Shown: positions 8,635-16,507 of the stretch, piece by piece
How the letters are laid out: each line of letters starts with the position of its first letter
How positions within the stretch are numbered: the first letter of the stretch is position 1
Source: an uncultured Clostridia bacterium
GTDB taxonomy: Bacteria; Bacillota; Clostridia; Christensenellales; UBA1242
Direction of reading: 5' to 3'
NCBI GenBank assembly: GCA_947626155.1
Contig: CANQRC010000001.1
Span: 1 to 64,000, forward strand
DNA: 64,000 nucleotides
Notes under the pieces: generated by a model
Database searches by the model: none
Told to the model about the DNA's origin: nothing
The model's input: only the letters and a program-made list of their open reading frames with translations
Program-made: the position numbers and the translations under genes

Positions 8635-10203
8635 ATGGCGTCTGGACAAATTAAAAAAGGATTTTTCTTCTATTTTGGAATGTTCACACTTCTTCTTGTG
8701 ACAGTGTTTTTGATTTGCCTTGTCATCATGATTTTCTGCCCGGGGAAAGCTGTTCTTTGGATGAAATATTTCACGGGAAATGAGGTTTATGTTGTTGAAA
8801 AAACAACTGATACTGGAGCGCCAATTAGTTGGGGCGCTGTTAATGACATTGTTATAAGTGCACCAAATTACGCAAAAGTTACCGTTCAACATACACATGA
8901 CAATAATATTGGCGGAATTAAAGAACCTGACACAGGAATTTATATTGTAAACCACGCGAAAGGTTTTCAAGGGGCATCTGGTGCTGTTGATTTTGGCTTT
9001 GATGTAACTTATAATGTCGGAAAATTGAAAATCAGCCTCAAAGAACCAAATGGATTTTTGTTCTTCTCGAAGGACATTGAAGTTGTTGTCCACACAAGCA
9101 TTTTTGCAAGACAAACAAGTTTGAATGATAAAAATCTTGTTGTGCTTGGTGGCGCTGGTGATGTTGCAATTGGAAAAGCTTACACCACTGACGAATCTGT
9201 AAAGTTGAAATCTCTCTATGTTTCAACAACAAGTGGAAATGTGTCCCTTGAAAAGAATTTTGACACAACTTCAGCTGATGTATTAACTGAAAACATCAAG
9301 CAAGAGGACACGGGCAAAAATAATATTGGCTCACTTTACATCAGCACGGGTTCGGGAAGCATTACTGCAAGTCAGCTTGTCTCAAACGGCGCTGGCAGCA
9401 CTGTAAACGGTTTGGTGCTTAAAACTGTTGGAACATTCAAAACTGACAGCGGAGACATTCGCCTTGGAAGAGTTGAAAGCACAAGCGACATACAAATTGA
9501 GTGCAAACAAGGAACAGTTGTAAGCAATTATATGAAGACAAGCGGCGACATCAAAATTAAATGCACGCATGGAAATTATGACATTGACAAAGTTGAGGGA
9601 AATTTGTCTTTTGTGGATGCACTTGAAACAATTATTTCTCCAAACATCACAATTGGCGAGGTGACGGGAAGTTTCACAATTGGCACGGCTGCGCTTAAAT
9701 CCAGCCCAGATGTAAACATCTCAAAGGTTGGCGGAACTTTGACTGCTTATTGTGATAGCGGAACTCTTACAGTCGGAGAGGCAGGCGGAATTGTCTTGAT
9801 TGAATCTGATAAAATGACTGTGAACATCAAGTTGGCAGAAACGAATAAGGAGGATGTATCTATAACAAACGGAACAGCATCAACCAATCTTTCACTAAGA
9901 GGTGCTGTTGGGGATAGAGGCGGCAAGAAAATCCTTGTTAAAACACATGGCGCTTTTGTTTTGAGCTTTACAGGTGATGCGACGTTTAGGGCTCGCACAT
10001 ATAAATATGACAAAGACAAGGCAGAGCAAAAGGGTGATCCACTGCCATCCAACACCGGAATTATCAACATCAACGGCTATGTATGGGAGGAAGATAAGAG
10101 CAATTTCAATCCACGCGACTATCAAGGTGCTGAAAACATCACAATCATAACGGGCGCAACCGGAAATGGAAGTGTTGTGTTTAATAAAGTTGACAAAATT
10201 TAA
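8635..10203 (+). CDS. Membrane-anchored DUF4097-like beta-repeat surface protein
   Basis: The 522-residue protein has one N-terminal membrane helix (about residues 12-36) and then a Gly/Ser/Thr-rich body facing outward. The body is built from short repeats of the type SGDIxI or SGNVxL (for example TTSGNVSLEK, KTDSGDIRLG, TSGDIKIKC), the pattern of DUF4097/adhesin-like parallel beta-helix proteins, whose molecular function is not established. It has its own promoter and terminator, so it appears monocistronic. Surface location is inferred from the anchor and composition. Confidence 0.75.
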   Translation: MASGQIKKGFFFYFGMFTLLLVTVFLICLVIMIFCPGKAVLWMKYFTGNEVYVVEKTTDTGAPISWGAVNDIVISAPNYAKVTVQHTHDNNIGGIKEPDTGIYIVNHAKGFQGASGAVDFGFDVTYNVGKLKISLKEPNGFLFFSKDIEVVVHTSIFARQTSLNDKNLVVLGGAGDVAIGKAYTTDESVKLKSLYVSTTSGNVSLEKNFDTTSADVLTENIKQEDTGKNNIGSLYISTGSGSITASQLVSNGAGSTVNGLVLKTVGTFKTDSGDIRLGRVESTSDIQIECKQGTVVSNYMKTSGDIKIKCTHGNYDIDKVEGNLSFVDALETIISPNITIGEVTGSFTIGTAALKSSPDVNISKVGGTLTAYCDSGTLTVGEAGGIVLIESDKMTVNIKLAETNKEDVSITNGTASTNLSLRGAVGDRGGKKILVKTHGAFVLSFTGDATFRARTYKYDKDKAEQKGDPLPSNTGIININGYVWEEDKSNFNPRDYQGAENITIITGATGNGSVVFNKVDKI

Positions 10204-10211
10204 ATAAAAAA

Positions 10212-10236
10212 CGGCATTTATTTGCCGATTTTTTAA
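10212..10236 (+). terminator. Terminator after the DUF4097-like gene
   Basis: CGGCA and TGCCG flank a TTTATT loop and are followed by ATTTTTTAA. Confidence 0.7.
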
Positions 10237-10248
10237 TTGGAGGAGAAT

Positions 10249-11547
10249 ATGACAATTGTTTATGTTTTGCTGGCAGTCAGCATTCTGGTCTCTGCCATTG
10301 GAATTTTTGTTTGCTTGAAAACAAGAAACAAGAGCGAGCTTAGCGAGAGCGACAAGCAAGAAATTATCAAAAGTTTTAACAGCAATGTTGACTTCATCAG
10401 CAAGAGTTTAAGCGAAACTATGAGGGCGAACAATGAGGCAATCTTGCAGACAATTAGAACTTTCAGCGAAAACTTGTCTGGAAATCATGAGGCGCTTGAA
10501 AAGAGAGTTTTGGAAATAACAAAACAACTTGACGAGAGAATGCAAAGCATAAGCCGAATGCAAGAAGAGAAGCTTGAGGCGCTGAGACAGTCCAACGAGA
10601 AACATATTAAGGATTTGCAGGAAGACAACAACCGCCAACTTGACAAAATGCGCGAAACTGTGGACGAGAAGTTGTCTAAAACAATAAATGAGCGCTTTGA
10701 CCAATCTTTCAAAATGCTCAGCGGGCAACTTGAGAGCGTTTACAAGTCGCTTGCCGAGATGCAGGACATTGCCTCCGACGTTGGAAACTTGACAAAAATG
10801 CTTTCAAATGTCAAGACGACGGGCATCTTTGGCGAAATCCAACTTGGCGCAATCTTTGACCAAATGCTTACCTCTGAGCAATATCTCACAAATGTTGTCA
10901 CGGGCGAGGGCAAAGAGCCTGTGGAATATGCCATCAAACTTCCGGGGCAGGCGGAGGGAGAATTTGTGCTTTTGCCTGTGGACAGCAAATTTCCTTACAC
11001 CGTTTATAGCGATTTGCAAAATGCATATGACGGCGGCGATTTGGAAGCAGTCAAACAGAAAAAGGAGCAACTTAAAAACACCGTTAGAAGCATGGCGAAG
11101 GACATCAACACCAAATACATATGCCCTCCAAGAACAACCGACTTTGCAGTTATGTTTTTGCCTGTTGAGGGGCTTTATGCTGAGGTGGCAAAAATGGGGC
11201 TGATTGAAGAGTTGCAGGCAAAATTTTCGGTCACAATTGCCGGACCAACAACCATGAGTGCTCTTTTAAACAGTTTGCAAATGGGCTTTAGAACTCTTGC
11301 AATCCAGAAAAAATCTGGCGAAGTTTGGAACATTTTGCGCGCAGTCAAAACCGAATTTGGCAAGTTTAACGAGATTATTGAAAGCATCCGCAAGCGCTTT
11401 GAGGGCGCAAGCCGCGATTTTGACACTTTGGTCGGCACAAGAAGCCGCGTTATTGCAAAGAAATTGAGTTCCGTTGAGAGGCTTGACGACAAAGAAAGCG
11501 TAAAACTTCTTGGGCTGGACGACAACTTGTCCGACGCGGAGGAGTAA
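10249..11547 (+). CDS. rmuC: RmuC-family DNA recombination protein
   Basis: The 432-residue protein has an N-terminal membrane helix (residues 1-22), a long coiled coil to about residue 170 and the RmuC core, seen in FGEIQLGAIFDQML, LPVDSKFPYTVY and the later PTTMSALLNSLQMGF. RmuC proteins have a restriction-endonuclease-like fold and limit inversions at short inverted repeats. ATG 10249 follows GGAGG at proper spacing; an upstream in-frame TTG overlaps that site and is unlikely. A terminator lies 24 nt after the stop. Confidence 0.9.
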   Translation: MTIVYVLLAVSILVSAIGIFVCLKTRNKSELSESDKQEIIKSFNSNVDFISKSLSETMRANNEAILQTIRTFSENLSGNHEALEKRVLEITKQLDERMQSISRMQEEKLEALRQSNEKHIKDLQEDNNRQLDKMRETVDEKLSKTINERFDQSFKMLSGQLESVYKSLAEMQDIASDVGNLTKMLSNVKTTGIFGEIQLGAIFDQMLTSEQYLTNVVTGEGKEPVEYAIKLPGQAEGEFVLLPVDSKFPYTVYSDLQNAYDGGDLEAVKQKKEQLKNTVRSMAKDINTKYICPPRTTDFAVMFLPVEGLYAEVAKMGLIEELQAKFSVTIAGPTTMSALLNSLQMGFRTLAIQKKSGEVWNILRAVKTEFGKFNEIIESIRKRFEGASRDFDTLVGTRSRVIAKKLSSVERLDDKESVKLLGLDDNLSDAEE

Positions 11548-11549
11548 AT

Positions 11550-11831
11550 TTAGAGTTCTTCATAAGTGCAGGGTGGCGAAGAGCCATCCTTTTTTGTCTT
11601 TTCTTGATTTAATATTTTTGTGAGCGCCTGGGTGAAAAGTGGATTGTTTGAAGACAGCATTCCGCTTGAAAGAAGAGAGGAAATCAGGCTATTTGTGTTT
11701 AAATTTTCGGCATTTTTAAGAAAATTTGAGAAAATATTCTCTTTTTGCGCGCTGTTTTCTGGCTCACTTCTCCCACTTTCTTTTGGCTCAAATAACGGCT
11801 CGGGATAATATGGAAAATTTGTGTTGTTCAT
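11550..11831 (-). CDS. Hypothetical small hydrophilic protein
   Basis: A 93-residue reading frame convergent with rmuC. It is Pro/Glu/Ser/Asn-rich, with a proline- and tyrosine-containing N-terminus (NFPYYPEPLFEP) and a Ser/Leu-rich helix-like middle (about residues 45-75). No family was recognised. No clear ribosome binding site precedes the ATG, and its 3' end is also the rmuC terminator read in reverse, which weakens the call. The composition is protein-like and no other gene explains this stretch. Confidence 0.5.
   Translation of the reverse strand: MNNTNFPYYPEPLFEPKESGRSEPENSAQKENIFSNFLKNAENLNTNSLISSLLSSGMLSSNNPLFTQALTKILNQEKTKKDGSSPPCTYEEL
11571..11597 (+). terminator. Terminator after rmuC
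   Basis: GGGTGGC pairs with GCCATCC (one G-T pair) around GAAGA, followed by TTTTTTG. Confidence 0.75.
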
Positions 11832-11907
11832 ACTTATTTATATGTTTTCAAATTTTGTTTAGTCAAACTTTTCGCGCCGCTTTCATATATTGTTTTTGGG
11901 GGATTTT

Positions 11908-12153
11908 ATGAAACTAAGTGAAATGCCAAAGCATGAGAGCCAAGACAAGAAAAACATTGAGTCATCTTATGATGAGATGAAAAATTGCTCTGCTGATGAG
12001 TTGCGCGCGCGGCTTGTCAAGGAAATTCAGTCACAAAAGAGCAGGGGAGTGTTTGATTATGACGCACTTATGTCTTCAATTGAGAGAATTAAGGCTTACT
12101 TGCCGGCTGAGACTTATGAGAATATGCTTAGAATTGTAGAAAGTTTGAGATGA
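11908..12153 (+). CDS. Hypothetical 81-residue protein coupled to the subtilase
   Basis: The start at ATG 11908 lies behind GGGGGAT. The protein is charged, soluble and predicted mostly helical, with no recognised domain. Its stop overlaps the start of the S8 protease as ATGA, so the two are made together. Since the protease lacks a secretion signal, a role as chaperone, inhibitor or partner of the protease is possible, but this is inference from gene order only. Confidence 0.75.
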   Translation: MKLSEMPKHESQDKKNIESSYDEMKNCSADELRARLVKEIQSQKSRGVFDYDALMSSIERIKAYLPAETYENMLRIVESLR

Positions 12154-13286
12154 ACAGCCAAAAGATTGACAAACGGCTTTTATATGAGATTTCGGCGCTA
12201 AGCCAAGAGAAAAAACTTCTTTGCTTTGTGTTTGGAAGAGATTTTGAAAGAACAAAAAACATATTAAAGCGCGCTCACATACATATTGAAAATGAATATT
12301 TATTCATTAAGGCTTTTTTGTGCAAGGCGTCGCAAAAGGAGATTTTTCAGCTCTCCGGCATTGACGCGGTGGACTATATTTATTCGCTTTCAGTTGCAAG
12401 CATAATGATGTTCGTCTCAAAACAAATCTTAGGGCTTGGAAACAGTTCGCTTTTTGGCGAGGGCGTTGGCGTGGCTTTTATAGACACGGGACTGTGCCCT
12501 CACTTTGACTTTTTAATTGGCAGAGCAAGGGTCAAGTTTTTTAAAGATTTTATAAACGACAAGAAGAATTTTTATGACGATAATGGTCACGGCACTTTTG
12601 TGTGTGGAGTTTGCTCGGGCAGCGGCGCAATGTCAAATTTCAAATATTCTGGCGTTGCCCCAAAGAGCGAAATTTTTTCCTTGAAAGCTCTTGACCAAAA
12701 CGGGGAGGCAAGCGCAAACAAAATTTTGGATGCCATGGAATGGATTTTTGATAATCACAAAAAGTTTGGCATCCGGGTGGTGTGCATGAGTTTTGGAAGT
12801 GAGCCACTAGGACATAACGACCCAATCATGCTTGGGGCTGAGGCTCTTTGGAAAGACGGCGTGGTTGTGGTTGCCGCGGCGGGGAACAGCGGCCCAGAAT
12901 TTCAAACAATAAAGTCGCCGGGAATAAGTTCGAAGATAATCACTGTTGGCGGAATTGACGACAACAGAAGAGAGAGTTTTTATAACAAAGAAAATTATTC
13001 TATGGCAGAATTTTCCTCGCGCGGACCTGCTTTTAGAAACATAAAGCCAGATGTTGTTGCGCCAAGCGTGGACATCACCTCCTGTGGCATAAAAAATTTT
13101 TATACAACTTTAAGTGGCACGTCAGTTGCAACTCCAATGATTGCGGGCCTGTGCTGTTTGCTGATTGAAAGATACAAAGAGGCAACGCCAAGTGATGTCA
13201 AAAACATGATTTTGCGCTGCTGCCAGCCGCTTGGATTTGATAAAAATTTTGAAGGGTATGGACTGCCAAATTTTCAATTTTCTTAA
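12150..13286 (+). CDS. Intracellular S8 (subtilisin-family) serine protease
   Basis: The 378-residue protein contains the full catalytic triad in family context: Asp in AFIDTG (about residue 112), His in NGHGTFVCG (about 147) and Ser in SGTSVATPMIAG (about 328), plus the oxyanion Asn in AAAGNSGPE. No signal peptide is present; the first ~105 residues are a mixed region that may act as a prodomain. It therefore resembles intracellular or spore-associated subtilases. It is coupled to the 81-residue gene by ATGA. A + strand terminator falls inside the convergent murG 3' end. Confidence 0.93.
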   Translation: MNSQKIDKRLLYEISALSQEKKLLCFVFGRDFERTKNILKRAHIHIENEYLFIKAFLCKASQKEIFQLSGIDAVDYIYSLSVASIMMFVSKQILGLGNSSLFGEGVGVAFIDTGLCPHFDFLIGRARVKFFKDFINDKKNFYDDNGHGTFVCGVCSGSGAMSNFKYSGVAPKSEIFSLKALDQNGEASANKILDAMEWIFDNHKKFGIRVVCMSFGSEPLGHNDPIMLGAEALWKDGVVVVAAAGNSGPEFQTIKSPGISSKIITVGGIDDNRRESFYNKENYSMAEFSSRGPAFRNIKPDVVAPSVDITSCGIKNFYTTLSGTSVATPMIAGLCCLLIERYKEATPSDVKNMILRCCQPLGFDKNFEGYGLPNFQFS

Positions 13287-13288
13287 AT

Positions 13289-14314
13289 TTAAAATTCTGA
13301 TAAAATTTCAACAATTTTTGTAACTGCACTGTTTTTTGCAGTTTTTTTCATATTTTTTATGAAATTTTGCTTATTTTTTGATATTTTTTGCAAATTTTCA
13401 ATTATTTCTTCAATATTGCAGTTTTCTTCTTCAAGGCAAATTGCATATCCTTTTTTCTCAAAAAGTTTTGCATTTTCAATTTGGTCGCCGCGTGAACACT
13501 TCCTTGAAAGCGGCACAAGAAGCATAGGCTTTTCAAGAGCGAGAAGTTCGTTTATCACTCCGCTGCCGGCGCGCGAGATGACAATGTCGGCAGTTTTGTA
13601 GTAGTCGGCAATGTTCTCTGCATAGTGGGTGAGATGATAATTTTCGTGCTGAATTTTTTGATAATTTTTCTTTCCACAAATGTGAAGAATGTTAAAATTT
13701 TTTGTCAGTTTTTCAATGTTGTCAAACGCCAAGTCATTTAAAAATTTTGCCCCCAAACTTCCGCCCAAAATTAAAACGGTCGGCTTGTTTTTATCAAAGT
13801 TTAAATCCAAAATTTTTCCGTTAAAAACATTTTCTCTTATTGGCTGACCCGTGCAAATGCACTTGACATTTCCTTGTGCGGTCTCGGGAAATGTTGTGCA
13901 CATTTTTGTGCAAAAGCGCAAGATAATTTTGTTTGCTAGCCCAAAACTTAAATCACTCTCGTGGCTGATGACAGGAATTTTCAACACTTTTCCAGCAATT
14001 GCAACAGGCACAGACACAAAGCCGCCCTTTGAAAAAATAACATTTGGGCAAACCTCTTTTAAAACCTTTTTTGCCTGCCTGATTGAGCGAAAAAGTTTTA
14101 TTGGAATGAGAAGATTTTTCAGCGTCAGTTTTCTTTCAAGTTTGACGGCAGAAATTTGATGATAAACAATGTTTGGATAGGCCTTTAAAATTTCCTTTTC
14201 AATCCCGTCGCTGCCAATAAAATGGATTTCATATTCTTTCAATTTTTCGGCAACCGCTAAGGCGGGATAAACGTGCCCTGCCGTTCCTCCTCCACACAAA
14301 ACAATCTTTTTCAT
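13289..14314 (-). CDS. murG: UDP-GlcNAc:lipid I N-acetylglucosaminyltransferase MurG
   Basis: MurG adds GlcNAc to lipid I on the inner membrane face to make lipid II. The 341-residue protein begins with the glycine-rich loop CGGGTAGHVYPALAVA, has the second loop LILGGSLGAKFLND, and carries the UDP-GlcNAc site with SRAGSGVINELLALEKP. The length is typical. It stands alone, away from a division-cell-wall cluster, and converges on the subtilase with a 2-nt gap. Confidence 0.96.
   Translation of the reverse strand: MKKIVLCGGGTAGHVYPALAVAEKLKEYEIHFIGSDGIEKEILKAYPNIVYHQISAVKLERKLTLKNLLIPIKLFRSIRQAKKVLKEVCPNVIFSKGGFVSVPVAIAGKVLKIPVISHESDLSFGLANKIILRFCTKMCTTFPETAQGNVKCICTGQPIRENVFNGKILDLNFDKNKPTVLILGGSLGAKFLNDLAFDNIEKLTKNFNILHICGKKNYQKIQHENYHLTHYAENIADYYKTADIVISRAGSGVINELLALEKPMLLVPLSRKCSRGDQIENAKLFEKKGYAICLEEENCNIEEIIENLQKISKNKQNFIKNMKKTAKNSAVTKIVEILSEF
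13322..13349 (+). terminator. Terminator for the subtilase transcript, inside murG
   Basis: AACTGCA and TGCAGTT form a 7-bp stem followed by a T run on the + strand. It lies antisense within the last codons of murG. Confidence 0.65.
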
Positions 14315-14466
14315 TTAAACCTCTAACAATATTTTATTTGAAAACTATCTTAAATATACATTCACAAAAATGAATAAGTATGCAAAATACAAAATAATTA
14401 TGCAAATTCCCGCCAAGTCATTCTCATTCAAATTTTTGCAATTTTTGAAAGTTTTGAAATTCGTTT

Positions 14467-14494
14467 TTGTATTTTGAGGGCTTTGTGTTACAAT
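14467..14494 (+). promoter_or_regulatory. Sigma-A-type promoter for the topoisomerase pair
   Basis: TTGTAT and TACAAT are separated by 16 nt; a GTGAGG ribosome binding site and ATG 14518 follow. Confidence 0.5.
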
Positions 14495-14517
14495 AAAATG
14501 AGTATTGTGAGGTTTTT

Positions 14518-16476
14518 ATGGCAGAAAAAAAGTATGAATCAAAAGACATTGTTGTGCTTGATGGGCTTGACGCGGTTAGGCTTCGTCCCGGAATGTACAT
14601 TGGAACAACAAGCGCGCGCGGCTATCATCACATTTTGTGGGAAATTGTGGACAACGCCATTGACGAAATTTCAAACGGCTACGGCGACACTATAAAAATC
14701 ACCTTAAACAAAGACGGAAGTGCCACAGTTGAGGACAACGGCCGTGGAATTCCTGTTGACATTCATCCAACCATGAAAAAAAGCGGCGTTGAGGTTGTCT
14801 ACACCACTCTTCACGCGGGCGGAAAGTTTAATGCGGAAAACTATAAGTTCTCGGGCGGCCTTCACGGCGTGGGCGCGTCGGTTACAAACGCACTTTCAAA
14901 GTGGTGCAAGGTCACCGTCAACAAGGATGGCAAGCAATATTTTATTGAGTTCCACTCTTATGCTGACGAAAAGGGCAAGGTGCATAGCGGCGTGCCTGTT
15001 GCGCCACTAAAATGTGTTGGCGAAAGCAAGACCACGGGAACAACTGTCACTTTCCTTCCAGATGAGAGGGTTTTTGGAAAGCAACAATTCAGTTTTGACA
15101 CAATCATTCGCAGGGCGAAGGAACTTGCGTTTTTGAACAAGGGGCTCAAAATTTCGGTTGAAAGCAAAATCACTGGCGAAAAGCAGGATTTTCACTATGA
15201 GGGCGGAATTTCGGATTTTGTAACCTATTTGGTTGAGGGCAAAAACGCGCTTTTCAAGCAGCCTCTTTATTTCCACGCGGCAAACAAGATTGTGGATTTG
15301 GAAGTTGCGTTTATTTCAACTGACAGTTACACTGAAAACACCTTCTCTTATGTGAATAACATTCCAACCACTGAGGGCGGAATGCATGAAATTGGCTTTA
15401 AGAGCGCGTTCACCAAGGTGTTCAACGACTACGCAAGGCAAAACAACCTCTTGAAAGAGAAAGAACTCAGCCTCATGGGCGAGGATTTTAGAGAGGGACT
15501 TGTCACAATTATAAATGTTAAGATGAACAATGTTCAGTTTGAGGGGCAGACCAAGACCAAACTTGGAAATCCTGAGGCGCGCGTTGAGGTTGAGGCGCTT
15601 TCCTCTCAGGAACTTGGAAAACTTTTGGACGACAAGAAAAATTCTAATTACGCGGAAATTATCATTGACAAAGCCAAGCAGGCGGCAAAGGTTAGGCTTG
15701 CGGCAAAGAAGGCAAAGGAGCTTACTCGTGCAAAAAACAACGCGGAAAACTTCAATCTTGTGGGAAAACTTGCGGCGTCAACCTCGCGTGACCGCGAAAA
15801 GAGCGAACTTTTCATTGTGGAAGGGGACAGTGCCGGTGGCAGCGCAAAGCAAGGGCGTGACAGAAAATATCAGGCCATTTTGCCGCTTAGAGGAAAGCCT
15901 TTGAACGCCGAAAAGAAGAGGATTGACCAGGTTTTGGCAAACGAAGAGATTAGAACAATTATCTCCGCACTGGACACTGGCTTTGGCGAAGACTTTGACC
16001 TTTCGTCACTTCGCTACAACAAAGTTATCATCCTCTCGGATGCCGACCAAGACGGCGCTCACATCAGGGCAATTTTGCTTACATTCTTTTACCGCTATAT
16101 GAAAGAACTTATCACTGACGGCCACGTTTTCATTGGGCTTCCACCTCTTTATAAGGTTTATAAAAAGGACTATGAAAAATATGTTTATTCTGACGCGGAA
16201 CTTCCTGCCGCAGTTGCAAGCGCGGGCAAGGGCTATATGATTCAAAGATATAAAGGTCTTGGCGAAATGAACCCAGAACAGCTTTGGGAGACGACCATGG
16301 ACCCTGAAAACCGAACTTTAATTCAAGTTACGATTGAGGACGGGGCAGTTGCGGAGAGAATGATAACCACGCTTATGGGCGACGACATTGAGGAGCGAAA
16401 GGCCTATATTCAAGAGCATGCAAACTTTGACCGCGAAGATACATTTATGAGAGACTATAAAAAACTTGATGCTTAA
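14518..16476 (+). CDS. parE: Type IIA DNA topoisomerase ATPase subunit (ParE/GyrB family)
   Basis: The 652-residue protein has the GHKL ATPase (EIVDNAIDE, then GGLHGVGASVTNALS), the transducer domain, the Toprim centre (VEGDSAGGSAKQGRDRK and SDADQDGAHI) and the C-terminal MNPEQLWETTMDP. It hydrolyses ATP to drive strand passage with the cleavage subunit encoded 31 nt downstream. GyrB and Gram-positive ParE are close; topo IV is favoured because the partner lacks a GyrA box and because recF, dnaN and dnaA are not adjacent. That subtype choice is inference. Confidence 0.88.
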   Translation: MAEKKYESKDIVVLDGLDAVRLRPGMYIGTTSARGYHHILWEIVDNAIDEISNGYGDTIKITLNKDGSATVEDNGRGIPVDIHPTMKKSGVEVVYTTLHAGGKFNAENYKFSGGLHGVGASVTNALSKWCKVTVNKDGKQYFIEFHSYADEKGKVHSGVPVAPLKCVGESKTTGTTVTFLPDERVFGKQQFSFDTIIRRAKELAFLNKGLKISVESKITGEKQDFHYEGGISDFVTYLVEGKNALFKQPLYFHAANKIVDLEVAFISTDSYTENTFSYVNNIPTTEGGMHEIGFKSAFTKVFNDYARQNNLLKEKELSLMGEDFREGLVTIINVKMNNVQFEGQTKTKLGNPEARVEVEALSSQELGKLLDDKKNSNYAEIIIDKAKQAAKVRLAAKKAKELTRAKNNAENFNLVGKLAASTSRDREKSELFIVEGDSAGGSAKQGRDRKYQAILPLRGKPLNAEKKRIDQVLANEEIRTIISALDTGFGEDFDLSSLRYNKVIILSDADQDGAHIRAILLTFFYRYMKELITDGHVFIGLPPLYKVYKKDYEKYVYSDAELPAAVASAGKGYMIQRYKGLGEMNPEQLWETTMDPENRTLIQVTIEDGAVAERMITTLMGDDIEERKAYIQEHANFDREDTFMRDYKKLDA

Positions 16477-16507
16477 AATTTGAAATTTGATTTTTTTGTG
16501 AGGTTTT

